Counted from the stretch's first letter, positions 1-9,405 are shown. The stretch is DNA of 64,000 nucleotides from HXMU1420-13 sp034669965 (GCA_034669965.1 JAXMOK010000004.1:1-64000); one strand, 5' to 3'. Notes: generated from the sequence alone by a model not told the origin. Program-made: numbers and translations.

Positions 1-82
1 CACCCGTTCCCATCCCGAACACGGTCGTTAAGCCCTGCAGCGCCGATGGTACTGCTTTCGCGGTAGAGTAGGTCGCCGCCTC
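1..82 (+). rRNA. rrf: 5S ribosomal RNA, 3' part (5' end outside window)
   Basis: The first ~80 bases have the conserved 5S features: the CCCATCCCGAACACGG loop region, CGCCGATGGTACTG, and GGTAGAGTAGGTCGCCGCC near the 3' end. The 5' third lies before base 1. A rho-independent terminator follows at once, so this is the end of an rRNA operon. The exact 3' end is uncertain by a few bases. Confidence 0.93.
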
Positions 83-91
83 TCCCTTCTT

Positions 92-128
92 AAAAACCCC
101 CATTCCCAAAAGAATGTGGGGTTTTTTG
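92..128 (+). terminator. Rho-independent terminator of the rRNA operon
   Basis: The arm AAAAACCCCCATTC (92-105) pairs with GAATGTGGGGTTTTT (112-126) with one bulge, and is followed by a T run. It lies ten bases after the 5S rRNA. Confidence 0.85.
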
Positions 129-201
129 CTTTTATAGGCACGATATACTTCTAAAAAATATTGTATATTGTAGCCTTACAACACATTAAAACACGTTTTA
201 T

Positions 202-1704
202 ATGATTGACTTCGAATCATTCCTATCTGAATACAAGAAGAGACTTGCAGACATTTTTAAAAAGAACCAAGAGACGAGTAAAAGTGCTCTGAAAAGAGGA
301 ATTTCAGAAGATTCACTAGCAAAGATTTTAGATGTTTCTCCATTAGCTGCATTTATCCCATCAAAATATGGTGGCTTAGGTGGTAATACGTCCGAAGCAC
401 TTGCTATGCTAGAAGCAAGTTCTTATCAGTCACTTCCTTTATCGTTAATGATGGGGATTAACGGTGCATTATTTTTGCAACCTATTGCTAATTATGCTGA
501 TGAAGCAGTAAAGCAATCGATATATAAAAGAGTAATTGAAAACAATAAGATGGGTGGACTAATGATTACTGAACCTGACTATGGTTCAGAAGCATTAAAG
601 ATGCAGACATCTTATACCTATAATGCTGATAAAGGTATTTACAATATAGAAGGTATTAAACATTGGGCCGGTTTAACCGGTATGGCAGATTATTGGTTAA
701 TGACTGCTCGTGGTGTTGATTCTAAAGGAGCTTTAGGTAGAGACATTTCTTTCTTTATTCACGATTCGAGAAATGGCGGCATTGAAGTTGAAGAGTATTA
801 TAACAATCTTGGTTTGTATATGCTACCTTATGGAAGAAATAAGATAAATATTGAAGTACCTGAAGATCATAAATTACAAGGTAAAGGTACCGGTATTACT
901 CTAATGCTCGACCTTTTACATAGAAGTAGATTACAATTTCCAGGAATGGGAATGGGTTTCTTGAAAAGAATGATGGAGGAAGCAGTAGATCATTGTAGAT
1001 CTAGATTTGTTGGTGGTAAAAATTTGATTGATTACGATCAAGTAAGACTACGTATATCAAAATTGCAGTCTTATTTTACGGTATGTTCTGCAATGTGCAA
1101 TTTTACGAGCCAGAATGTTCCATTACAAAAAAATACCTCACGTATGGATGTTGAGGCTAATGCTATTAAATCGGTGGTAACTGATTATATGCAACGTGCA
1201 GCACAATCATTATTGCAGTTAACAGGTGCTAAAGGATATCGCTTAGATCATATTGCCGGACGATCTATCGTTGATAGTCGCCCATTCCAAATATTTGAAG
1301 GCTCAAATGATATATTATATCAACAAATCAGTGAGTCTATATTAAAAATGATGAGAAAACTTAAGAGCACTAATCTCTATGAATTTTTGAAAGAGTATGA
1401 GCTAACAGTACAATCATCGGATTACTTTAAAGAATATTTGAATTTTGAAATAGATGCTAAAATGCCGCAAAGAAAATTAGTTCAACTTGGCCAAGCACTA
1501 GGTAGAATTATTTCTATGGAATTTACTCTGAATTTAGGTGAACAAGGTTTTAACCGTGAGTTGGTAAATAACGCAATTAAAAATCTACAAGACGAAGTAA
1601 ACGAAATACTTACTACTTTTAATTCTGATTCAATGAGTCAGGTTGTAGATGATTTTAACATGAATAGTTCATGGTTTAACTTACAGCTAGTGGATGCCAA
1701 ATAA
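202..1704 (+). CDS. Acyl-CoA dehydrogenase family protein
   Basis: FAD-dependent alpha,beta-oxidation of acyl-CoA thioesters is the expected reaction. The 500-residue protein shows the N-terminal helical domain, a middle beta domain with the FAD/substrate stretch TEPDYGSEALKMQT (~residues 121-134), and a C-terminal four-helix domain. The motif FQIFEGSND carries Glu366 at the position of the catalytic base in YEGT-type motifs. It is longer than the ~380-residue short-chain enzymes because of an extra ~110-residue C-terminal region. The ATG at 202 follows an A/T-rich leader without a clear Shine-Dalgarno site, as is common in Bacteroidota. The stop overlaps the sirtuin start by 11 bases, suggesting coupled translation. 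Substrate chain length cannot be told. Confidence 0.9.
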   Translation: MIDFESFLSEYKKRLADIFKKNQETSKSALKRGISEDSLAKILDVSPLAAFIPSKYGGLGGNTSEALAMLEASSYQSLPLSLMMGINGALFLQPIANYADEAVKQSIYKRVIENNKMGGLMITEPDYGSEALKMQTSYTYNADKGIYNIEGIKHWAGLTGMADYWLMTARGVDSKGALGRDISFFIHDSRNGGIEVEEYYNNLGLYMLPYGRNKINIEVPEDHKLQGKGTGITLMLDLLHRSRLQFPGMGMGFLKRMMEEAVDHCRSRFVGGKNLIDYDQVRLRISKLQSYFTVCSAMCNFTSQNVPLQKNTSRMDVEANAIKSVVTDYMQRAAQSLLQLTGAKGYRLDHIAGRSIVDSRPFQIFEGSNDILYQQISESILKMMRKLKSTNLYEFLKEYELTVQSSDYFKEYLNFEIDAKMPQRKLVQLGQALGRIISMEFTLNLGEQGFNRELVNNAIKNLQDEVNEILTTFNSDSMSQVVDDFNMNSSWFNLQLVDAK

Positions 1705-2383
1705 GAAACTGGTTGTACTTTCCGGTGCCGGGGTGAGTGCCGAAAGTGGGCTAAAAACCTTCCGTGATTCCGGTGGTTTATGGGAAGGACACGATGTTTT
1801 AGATGTTGCTAGTATCGATGGTTGGAATAGAAATCAAGAACTGGTTCTAGATTTCTATAATCAACGCAGGCTACAGCTTGAACAGGTACAACCGAATAGT
1901 GCACACTTCGATATTGCAAACTTAGAATCTCATTTTGATGTCACTGTCATTACTCAAAATGTAGATAATCTGCATGAAAGAGCTGGGTCTTCCAAAGTAA
2001 TACATCTGCATGGTGAGTTAACTAAAGCGTGTAGTTCAATTGATACCAATTCCATTATTGATATAGGTTATGGAAAAATCAATACTGGCGATAAGCACCC
2101 AGATGGATCTCCGTTAAGACCGGCTGTTGTTTGGTTTGGTGAAATGGTGCCTATGATAGAAATAGCTGCCAAAATTATAGCTCAGGCAAAAATTTTAATT
2201 GTTGTAGGAACCTCTTTGGTTGTATATCCGGCAGCAGGATTAGTGCACTACGCAAAATTGGCCGAAGACAAGTTTATCATTGATCCGGGGTTGTTAGATC
2301 AATACTTAGATAGCGATTGGGTGCATATCAAAAAGGCAGCAACGCTTGGTATGAAAGAATTAAAAACACAGATTTTAAATTAA
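1694..2383 (+). CDS. Sir2-family NAD-dependent protein deacylase (CobB-like, zinc-less)
   Basis: Predicted to remove acyl groups from lysines using NAD+. Visible motifs are GAGVSAESG (11-19), TFRD (22-25), TQNVD (87-91), catalytic His106 in HLHGEL, WFGE, and VGTSLVVYPAAG. Tyr55 and Arg58 match the YxxR pair that binds succinyl/malonyl groups in class III sirtuins, so desuccinylation is likely. The four zinc cysteines expected after HGEL are absent; only one Cys is seen there. From memory, related Bacteroidota proteins share this loss. It overlaps the acyl-CoA dehydrogenase end, so a role in reversing acyl-CoA-driven lysine acylation is plausible but inferred. Confidence 0.88.
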   Translation: MPNKKLVVLSGAGVSAESGLKTFRDSGGLWEGHDVLDVASIDGWNRNQELVLDFYNQRRLQLEQVQPNSAHFDIANLESHFDVTVITQNVDNLHERAGSSKVIHLHGELTKACSSIDTNSIIDIGYGKINTGDKHPDGSPLRPAVVWFGEMVPMIEIAAKIIAQAKILIVVGTSLVVYPAAGLVHYAKLAEDKFIIDPGLLDQYLDSDWVHIKKAATLGMKELKTQILN

Positions 2384-2388
2384 ATAAG

Positions 2389-3240
2389 ATGAGCAATCGT
2401 AAAGAAGAAACACGTGCATTAGTTGAACAATTTATTCTGCCATTTTTCCATCTTCAAAAGAGGTTTCCGTTATTGCCAGCAACAGACTTTTCCGCAGCTG
2501 AAGCTAATGTGTTGGGTTTAAATACCGAAGAGTTAGAATTAGGAAGGCAAAATCTCAAAAACAATGCCAAGCAAGCTGCTTTAGAATTTTTGAAGGAAGA
2601 TGAGATCACTGATCTTATCGATAAACTTCCTTTTGATGGAACTGAAACCATAGTTGCTTTGGGTGATTCATATACTGAAGACGCTCAAGGTTGGTTTTCA
2701 ATACTAAAAGAAGTATTGGAGCTGTCGGTTGAGGGTGCAGATTTTAATTTTATTAATGCCGGAATTTCGGGTAGCACAACCACGGATGCACTCCGCCGAC
2801 TTGATAGAGATGTGATTTTACATGAGCCAGATTGGGTATTAGTAAATATAGGCACGAACGATGCACAACGTTTAAATATCGCTCCAAATCGAACTCTTAT
2901 TCCATTATCAGAAACTTGGGAAAACTTAAATACTATCCAAGATTCATTGCATGAATATGTTTCTAATCCGTTAGTTTGGATTGCTCCTTCGAAAGTAGTG
3001 CACGAGCTAATTGAAACCCATCCATTACATGGGTTTACTATAGATGCGAAAGATTTAGATCAGGTTATCGAAGTTGTATCAGGAAAAAATGGAATTGTTA
3101 TCGATCCACAGGGTAAAAGAATGGGAGATAAAACCGAAGCATGGAATTTTTTAACTGATGGGTTAAATCATTCACTTACGGGACATATTAACACGGTTCG
3201 AGAAGTTTTAAAAGGATTAGTACGAAAGGAACAGCCCTAA
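2389..3240 (+). CDS. SGNH/GDSL-type hydrolase
   Basis: A 283-residue esterase/lipase-fold hydrolase. The SGNH blocks are present: GDSYTE with nucleophile Ser94, the oxyanion glycine in NAGISGST (~123-130), IGTND with Asn157, and a C-terminal D...H pair in TDGLNHS. No signal peptide is seen, so it is probably cytoplasmic. An in-frame ATG exists at 2317, but it lies inside the sirtuin gene and would add 24 residues (GAYQKGSNAWYERIK) unlike an enzyme N-terminus. The ATG at 2389, five bases after the sirtuin stop, is preferred. Third gene of the acyl-CoA dehydrogenase/sirtuin unit. The natural ester substrate is unknown. Confidence 0.85.
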   Translation: MSNRKEETRALVEQFILPFFHLQKRFPLLPATDFSAAEANVLGLNTEELELGRQNLKNNAKQAALEFLKEDEITDLIDKLPFDGTETIVALGDSYTEDAQGWFSILKEVLELSVEGADFNFINAGISGSTTTDALRRLDRDVILHEPDWVLVNIGTNDAQRLNIAPNRTLIPLSETWENLNTIQDSLHEYVSNPLVWIAPSKVVHELIETHPLHGFTIDAKDLDQVIEVVSGKNGIVIDPQGKRMGDKTEAWNFLTDGLNHSLTGHINTVREVLKGLVRKEQP

Positions 3241-3938
3241 AAATTTACTTTAAAATTTAAAAGCTCGAGTGTTGGCTGCACTTTAAAATTCAAATTGTTG
3301 TTTTCAAACTGTAAAAAAGTTGTGAGTGATGGATTAATCAATCCTATTGACTTGCCGTTTTCAAAATCAATACTGGTAATGCCCGGTGCGAGTGATGGTG
3401 TATTATTGAAATAGACTATAGGTTCGCTTGATCTATCGGCAATTACTAGCATATCTATTAAGCCAAAACCAAAGCCTATAAAAGCACCATATCCAATTCC
3501 GTATTGCATCGCTTCAAAAATTGGGTCGTTAGCTACTAAACTAACAGAAAGCGCTATAACACCACCGGCTGCTGCACCATAAAAGGTATCCATTAGCGCT
3601 ATTATGGAACTATTTGTACCGTCGTTAAAAAATCCGGAAACAAGTATCTGACGAGCTCCTCCATTCACGATGTCATACGCGCCTAAGCCTACCCCATACA
3701 AAGTTCCTATACCTAAGCCTACTTGAAGTGCATATAGGTCTTCTAAGTTTTTATTAAAAGGTGCATTTACTTTTTTATCGGTAACTAGCATTGTTGCCCC
3801 ACCTAAAACAACTCCATTAATAGCACCATTTAACGTATTTGATCCAAGTAATTTCACCGATTGTGCATTGGCGAGGGATGAATTGAACACACTAAGAAAA
3901 ACAAATACCCCTAAGAAAACTGATGTAGATAATCTCAT
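3237..3938 (-). CDS. Glycine-rich membrane-associated exported protein, function unknown
   Basis: 233 residues with a signal peptide (cleavage near SLANA|QS). The middle holds glycine-zipper-like hydrophobic stretches that occur twice: LQVGLGIGTLYGVGLGAYD and MQYGIGYGAFIGFGFGLID, each preceded by a G-rich hydrophobic segment. This suggests an internal duplication giving four hairpin-forming segments. The C-terminal ~60 residues are polar, with alternating beta-like patterns. No family was recognised. It is convergent with the SGNH gene and the two stop codons overlap by four bases. Likely an envelope protein. Confidence 0.65.
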   Translation of the reverse strand: MRLSTSVFLGVFVFLSVFNSSLANAQSVKLLGSNTLNGAINGVVLGGATMLVTDKKVNAPFNKNLEDLYALQVGLGIGTLYGVGLGAYDIVNGGARQILVSGFFNDGTNSSIIALMDTFYGAAAGGVIALSVSLVANDPIFEAMQYGIGYGAFIGFGFGLIDMLVIADRSSEPIVYFNNTPSLAPGITSIDFENGKSIGLINPSLTTFLQFENNNLNFKVQPTLELLNFKVNF

Positions 3939-3981
3939 GATTAAACTGATGCCTATATTTGAATGATATTAATCGGTTAAG

Positions 3982-4668
3982 TTATTCAGGATCGCTGAAT
4001 GATATGGGTAAAATCTTACCATTAATAAAGGTATGACCATTTAAAGCAAAATCTGAAATAAATTTACCCATTTCAGAAGCTGTTACAGGTGCTTCAAAAT
4101 CAGGAAAAGCTTCTTTTTGCATTTCGGTAGATACCGCACCTAATGCGAGACAATTTACGGATATTTGGACGGAAGCAAATTCGAGTGCCAAACATTCGGT
4201 AAGTATAGCCAATGCTCCTTTGCTGGAACTATATGCACTTAATCCGCTAAATTTTTTACTGCCTTGCACTCCTCCCATACTCCCTATATTTACGATGTGT
4301 CCTCCGGAAATCATTTTGGGTATACATAATTGAATCAATTGTATAACTGAGAATAAATTAACATCAAAGAGTTGTTTCCAATCCTGAATGCTGGAATTCA
4401 TGAAAGAAACATTGTCTAATTTTGCGGCATTGTTAATGAGAATATCTATCTGATTAATTTCTACAATTACACCCGAAACAACTTTTTGCCCTGTTTCTGA
4501 GGTTAAATCTGCTACAATTGGTATGATATTATCACTCCTGGAAGCTAGTGCTTTCAATTTCGATTCGGATCGAGCTACGGCATACACTCTATGTCCGTTC
4601 TCAGCCAAAAGCGAACTTATTTGATATCCGATACCCCTGCTGGCACCTGTAACTATTACATTTTTCAT
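3982..4668 (-). CDS. Short-chain dehydrogenase/reductase (FabG-like)
   Basis: Classical SDR of 228 residues. It has the Rossmann NAD(P) motif TGASRGIG (7-14), an NNAA motif (79-82), and the catalytic triad Ser130, Tyr146, Lys150 (YSSSK). Arg33 after the second strand hints at NADPH preference. It is cytoplasmic and reduces a carbonyl or oxidises an alcohol; the substrate cannot be told, though the sequence resembles 3-oxoacyl-ACP reductase-type members. It is slightly shorter than typical FabG (~245). It diverges from hisC across a 97-base gap. Confidence 0.85.
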   Translation of the reverse strand: MKNVIVTGASRGIGYQISSLLAENGHRVYAVARSESKLKALASRSDNIIPIVADLTSETGQKVVSGVIVEINQIDILINNAAKLDNVSFMNSSIQDWKQLFDVNLFSVIQLIQLCIPKMISGGHIVNIGSMGGVQGSKKFSGLSAYSSSKGALAILTECLALEFASVQISVNCLALGAVSTEMQKEAFPDFEAPVTASEMGKFISDFALNGHTFINGKILPISFSDPE

Positions 4669-4765
4669 AGTAGAAAATAGTTATAATTTTTGGATGTCAT
4701 CAATGCAAAAAATCAGCAAAGAGAAAGTCAGAACATATGTATCTTCAGAAAAAATTGGATGAATA

Positions 4766-5890
4766 ATGAGCAGTAATAAATCACTTGTACCTCAGAATAT
4801 TGAAGAATTAAAAGCATATGTGCCGGGTAAAACTATTGCAGAGGTCAATGAACTTTACCAACCAGAACGAATTTCTAAGCTTGCTTCGAATGAGAATCGT
4901 CTGGGTAGAAGTAAAAAAGTAGATGAAGCCATTAATGATGCTTTACAAATTGTGCACGATTATCCTGATCCGGCTGCCAGAGCGCTTCGTAGTGATATTG
5001 CGAAGCGTTATGGCATAAGTGACGATAGAATCATGTGTGGGGCAGGATCAGAGAGTTTACTGGCAGGACTTTGCCGTACATTTTTTCTCAATAAAGAGAA
5101 TTTGATTACTGCTGATGCCACCTTTATAGGGATTTTTGTTCAAGCCAAAATTCGAGGGGTTAAAGTTAAAAGAATACCACTTACTAACGATTTCAAGTTC
5201 GATATAAAGGGGTTGGTTAATGCGCTGGATGAGAAGACGAAAATGATTTACATCGCTAACCCAAATAACCCAACCGGTACTTACATCACAAAAAAAGAAT
5301 ACCAATGGCTGGAGGAGCAAGTGCCGGAGGATGTGCTCATTGTGATGGATGAGGCTTATTACGAATATGCACATACTGTAGATGATTACCCCGATGTGCT
5401 CGAAAATCAACCTAAAAATGTGATTGTTCTACGTACTTTTTCAAAAGGCTATGGTCTGGCAGGATTTAGAGTTGGATATGCAATTGCTGATCCTGAAATC
5501 ATTACTTATTTAATGAAAACGAGGCTAGCTTTTGAGCCCGGAACATTAGGACAGGCTGCTGCACGTGCCGCGTTTGGCGATGAGGAGTTCCTCACCACTA
5601 GCACAAAATTAGTTGAGGACGGTAAGCAGGATTTATATCGATTTTTTGATGAACATGGCATTCGGTATGCTAGATCTGCGGCAAACTTTGTAATGATTGA
5701 AATGCCCGACGACGACACAGCCGACCAAGTAACCCAAGAGTTATTAAAAAAAGGGGTGATTCTGAGAAGAATTCAGGCGTTTGGACTTCCAAAATGTATC
5801 AGAATTACTGTTGGTTTACGGGAAGAAATGGATCATTTTAAGAAAGCATTCAAAGAAGTTTATCTGAGTAAACGCACGCTCAATAACTAA
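4766..5890 (+). CDS. hisC: Histidinol-phosphate aminotransferase-like PLP enzyme
   Basis: Fold-type I aminotransferase of 374 residues. KLASNENRLG near the N-terminus is the HisC-type substrate loop, NPNNPTGTY binds PLP, VMDEAYYEY holds the PLP-pyridine Asp, and SKGYGLAGFRVGY carries the Schiff-base Lys. Best match from motifs is conversion of imidazole-acetol phosphate to histidinol phosphate. It is isolated from other his genes here, so an aromatic amino acid transaminase role is possible. It stands alone between an SDR and a histidine kinase. Confidence 0.8.
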   Translation: MSSNKSLVPQNIEELKAYVPGKTIAEVNELYQPERISKLASNENRLGRSKKVDEAINDALQIVHDYPDPAARALRSDIAKRYGISDDRIMCGAGSESLLAGLCRTFFLNKENLITADATFIGIFVQAKIRGVKVKRIPLTNDFKFDIKGLVNALDEKTKMIYIANPNNPTGTYITKKEYQWLEEQVPEDVLIVMDEAYYEYAHTVDDYPDVLENQPKNVIVLRTFSKGYGLAGFRVGYAIADPEIITYLMKTRLAFEPGTLGQAAARAAFGDEEFLTTSTKLVEDGKQDLYRFFDEHGIRYARSAANFVMIEMPDDDTADQVTQELLKKGVILRRIQAFGLPKCIRITVGLREEMDHFKKAFKEVYLSKRTLNN

Positions 5891-6084
5891 TCAACAATTT
5901 TCATATTAAATAAACATGGCACACGTCTTGTGAAGGCCTGAGAGTGCGAAATGTATAATAGTGTATATAATTAAAGGTAAGGCTTTTATTTGTGGGCAAT
6001 TTTATTATTGTTACAGGTTATTATTCTAATAATCATTTTTAGATTTTTCATCACGGATTGGTAAGTTCTTAGTAAAAAAAATCG

Positions 6085-7887
6085 TTGAATCTGGGTAAGA
6101 AAATAATATTAAGCTTCTTCTCGATAAGTTTATTGATAGCAGCAATCGGGATTACGTCTAATCGATATTCAAATTCGTTGCAAAAACAATTAGTGTCGGA
6201 AAATGCTGCAGCTACTCGAATGGTTGAGTTAACTGCTTCTATCGAAACGTATTTATATCAATCGTTATTTACGCTTTCCTCTTTAAATGTTAACGAAGAG
6301 GTAGATACTGAGCAAATCACATTTGATGAGCCGAATGCAGAAATGCTTACCGAGCGTTTTATGTACAACATCGATCAAGTAAAGCAAGCTTTTGATGCGC
6401 TTGAAAATTTGATCGCCTCGAACGATGTAATTCAATACGAAGAAATAAATCTGCTGATTGGACAAACTAACAGTCGGTTTTTATTGTACGAACAGTTGAG
6501 TTTAGAATGGTTTAAGCTACTTGCAGAAAGTGGCGACCAAAGTTCAAATTTCTTTACCACTTCAATAAGCCCTTATTTTAACGGTAATATTTTACCAACT
6601 ATTTCGGTACTACGGCAAGAAGTGATTAGGCAACAGATTACTGAAAATGCAAAACTGGATGTCCAAATTCAGATTGCCGGATACGTAATCATTTTTCTCT
6701 CTGCATTTTTGTTATTAATTAGCGTTGGTATTGCCTTTTATTTGTACAGATCGATTGCCAATCCACTAAGGCAACTTAGTAAAAGCGCCGAGGCATTAGG
6801 CGCGGGTGATTTAGATCAAAAAGTTGAAATTACTAATACCGATGAAATCGGAGAGCTTGCACAATCGTTTAATTTGATGGCGCTGAACCTTCGAAAACGA
6901 ACACTTGCAAGAGACTACCTAGATAGCATCATAGAATCGATTAATGAGGCATTAATAGTAACTGACGATCATAACCATATTGTAGGGTGTAATAAAGCAG
7001 CTTTAAACATGCTTCAGGTCGAAAGGGCAGAGATCATCGATAAACCACTTTATTCGGTTTTTAATAAAGAAATTGAATCGGAAGTTGGGGGGGCAGTTAG
7101 CAAAATTATTAATTTAGAAACAGAAATTGAAGCATCGGATGGAGTTCGAGTACCCATTTTATATTCAGAAAGTGATCTGATAAACACAAAAAATGAAATT
7201 GTTGGCAAAGTGGTTGTTGCCACCGACATTACCCAACGTAAAATTGCTAATGAGAAAATTCGACAGTCGCTACACGAAAAAGATATACTTCTGGCTGAAA
7301 TACATCATCGAGTTAAGAATAATTTAGCGGTTATTTCCGGCATCTTACAGCTACAACGCCATACTAGTTCGAACAAAAAAGTGAAGGAAGTTCTTACCGA
7401 AAGCCAAACTCGGATTCAGTCAATTTCGTTAGTGCACGAGCGACTTTATCAAAGTGAAACTATGGCGAATATAGAATATGAAAATTATGTAGAAGATTTA
7501 TTGCGGGAAATTGGTAAAAACGCCATCATGAATGGATTGAACATCCAACTAGATTGTGAAGTTACCAAAGTTAAACTAGATTTAGTTAAGGCTGTACCTT
7601 GCTCGTTACTGCTAAACGAAATACTTATTGATAGAATTAAACATGCTTTTAAACCTAATGAGGAAGGTTTTATTAAAGTAATTCTTGGAAAATCAGGCAA
7701 CGAAGTTTCACTTAGTGTGCTACACAACGGAAGTATTGCCCGCGGATTCAATTCTAATCCTAAAAAGACATTAGGACTGACATTGATTCAAACACTCATT
7801 AAACAATTGCATGGATCATACTCTGAAGTTGGTGCAAATGATACCTTTACCGAGCAAATAAAGATCGTTTTTCCAATAATCACTTAG
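6085..7887 (+). CDS. HAMP/PAS/HisKA_2 sensor kinase with degenerate ATP site
   Basis: 600-residue inner-membrane sensor: TM1 (~6-23), periplasmic helical region (24-196), TM2 (~198-221), HAMP (~222-275), PAS (~280-390), HisKA_2 with EIHHRVKNN (phospho-acceptor His408), then an HATPase-like region (~480-600). Compared with the other kinases in this window, the N-box NEILSN has become NEILID (second Asn to Asp516, then Arg), and the G1 box DNGVG has become HNGSI (Asp to His547). ATP binding is therefore doubtful. The start is TTG at 6085: an in-frame stop lies just upstream at 6073 and the next ATG would remove TM1. No response regulator is adjacent. Confidence 0.85.
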   Translation: MNLGKKIILSFFSISLLIAAIGITSNRYSNSLQKQLVSENAAATRMVELTASIETYLYQSLFTLSSLNVNEEVDTEQITFDEPNAEMLTERFMYNIDQVKQAFDALENLIASNDVIQYEEINLLIGQTNSRFLLYEQLSLEWFKLLAESGDQSSNFFTTSISPYFNGNILPTISVLRQEVIRQQITENAKLDVQIQIAGYVIIFLSAFLLLISVGIAFYLYRSIANPLRQLSKSAEALGAGDLDQKVEITNTDEIGELAQSFNLMALNLRKRTLARDYLDSIIESINEALIVTDDHNHIVGCNKAALNMLQVERAEIIDKPLYSVFNKEIESEVGGAVSKIINLETEIEASDGVRVPILYSESDLINTKNEIVGKVVVATDITQRKIANEKIRQSLHEKDILLAEIHHRVKNNLAVISGILQLQRHTSSNKKVKEVLTESQTRIQSISLVHERLYQSETMANIEYENYVEDLLREIGKNAIMNGLNIQLDCEVTKVKLDLVKAVPCSLLLNEILIDRIKHAFKPNEEGFIKVILGKSGNEVSLSVLHNGSIARGFNSNPKKTLGLTLIQTLIKQLHGSYSEVGANDTFTEQIKIVFPIIT

Positions 7888-7891
7888 TCGC

Positions 7892-8617
7892 CTACATTTT
7901 CCCTTCTAAAAATTGTTTTCTAATATCAGGATTAAATTTTTCGATGGCATATCGTAGCATTGTCCGGGGCATTTTTTTGTATCGATCGTCTTCAACTAGA
8001 AATGCGAATTCAGCATCGTAATCGATATTTCCGATTTCTCGCAGCATCCAACCTACAGCTTTTTGGATAAGATCGTGTTGGTCGGTTAGCAATATATCTG
8101 AAATCCGAAGAGCATCATAAAAGTCGCTTTGTTTGATAAAATGCAGGCAAGTGATGATAGATATTCTCCGTTCCCACATAATTTTGGAGTGCGCCAGTTC
8201 ATACAATAGACTTCGATCCTTGTTCTCCAGAAATCTACCAAGTATAAATCGACAGCTCACATCTACCAAATCCCAATTGTTGATGTACGACAGATGCTTT
8301 AGATAAAACTCTGTATATTCTTCAATCTGTGGTTTTGCAGCTTTTTCAGCCTTGTACAAGAGTAAGCAAAGCGCCATATGCCGAACATCATGTACTTGAT
8401 GAGAAACTAATTGCGAAAGCTCGATTAGGGAAATTTGGCGATATTTTTTAGCAATTTTCCGTTGCTCAGGTACTGGTACACCCCAGAATATATCGTTTGC
8501 TGCATACTCACCTTTTCCTGTTTTGAAAAAGCGCTTCATTTTTTCCGCCTTTTCTATATTAGATAAGGCTTTTAGCTCCGCAATTGCTTGTATGGCATTG
8601 TTGAATGATGAAGCCAT
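7892..8617 (-). CDS. AlkD-like DNA alkylation repair glycosylase
   Basis: 241-residue all-helical HEAT-like protein of the AlkC/AlkD family, which excises N3- and N7-alkylated purines. NNWDLVDVSC gives Trp115 and Asp119, matching the Trp109/Asp113 pair of Bacillus cereus AlkD. WERR (~148-151) and Trp190 in KAVGWMLREIG match the other aromatic and basic residues of the lesion cleft. It is the last gene of a minus-strand run starting at the LolA-like protein and is convergent with the kinase, four bases between stops. A second AlkD-like gene is cut by the right window end. Confidence 0.85.
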   Translation of the reverse strand: MASSFNNAIQAIAELKALSNIEKAEKMKRFFKTGKGEYAANDIFWGVPVPEQRKIAKKYRQISLIELSQLVSHQVHDVRHMALCLLLYKAEKAAKPQIEEYTEFYLKHLSYINNWDLVDVSCRFILGRFLENKDRSLLYELAHSKIMWERRISIITCLHFIKQSDFYDALRISDILLTDQHDLIQKAVGWMLREIGNIDYDAEFAFLVEDDRYKKMPRTMLRYAIEKFNPDIRKQFLEGKM

Positions 8618-8667
8618 TTTTATCGAAAAGCTATTGGTTGTTTGATTATCGAGCGGAAATTAAACTT

Positions 8668-9405
8668 CTACAAATTGAAAGTGATTATAATAAAAAGAGC
8701 AAGGTAGAATCCAATCATGGCGTAAGCAATCCACGCCAAAAATACAGCGAATAAACTTTTTATCAGTTTTAATGCCCAATATCCATCATGAAAAGAAGTG
8801 AATACATACAGTGGAAATAGAAATACGATAAGATAATTTATAAGAAAAAACTTTGGAGAAATTAACGTTAAGGTTACAACTAAAGTGGTAATTATGATGT
8901 ATTGAGCCACAATATAGAAGCCTACTGCTAAATGCTCGATAAAGAAGTATTTCGATTTCCAGAAAAATGCCTTAGAAAATAGGGCTAGTGTAAATGTATA
9001 AATTAGAAGGAATGAATTAATATGGGATGCGAAGAAGTTTGAAGCCCTTGTATAAGGTGCATCGGAATCGACCGGATTTGTAGAACTTAATGCTTCGTTC
9101 ACAGTTTCTATCGGGTTAAATCCAATCAAGTTTTTTACAATCAAGTACACTGCTAGTGTTAAAATAAAATACCGGAGTGGATGAGCATATGATTTTCGTT
9201 TTCCGAAAATGTATTCCTTTATTACAATTCCGGGGTTTTTAAATAAACCTGTAAAAGTTCGGAACAGCGGTGTGTCGAAATCGAAATAATGTTCGAGAAC
9301 ATCTCTCATTGATTCACGAAAAATCAATCTCCCTGAATTTGGCTTCTGCCCGCAATTTGGACAAAAGTTGCCTTCAAACATAGTATTACAATTTCTGCAT
9401 ATCAT
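8668..9405 (-). CDS. DUF3667 zinc-ribbon membrane protein
   Basis: 245 residues. The N-terminus has a CxxC...CxxC zinc ribbon (Cys3, Cys6, Cys15, Cys18), then an amphipathic region with a TFTGLFKNPG motif and an FGKRKSYAHPLRYF motif typical of DUF3667, followed by about five transmembrane helices to the C-terminus. The function of the family is not known. It starts 13 bases after the BNR-repeat gene and is probably co-transcribed with it. Confidence 0.8.
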   Translation of the reverse strand: MICRNCNTMFEGNFCPNCGQKPNSGRLIFRESMRDVLEHYFDFDTPLFRTFTGLFKNPGIVIKEYIFGKRKSYAHPLRYFILTLAVYLIVKNLIGFNPIETVNEALSSTNPVDSDAPYTRASNFFASHINSFLLIYTFTLALFSKAFFWKSKYFFIEHLAVGFYIVAQYIIITTLVVTLTLISPKFFLINYLIVFLFPLYVFTSFHDGYWALKLIKSLFAVFLAWIAYAMIGFYLALFIIITFNL

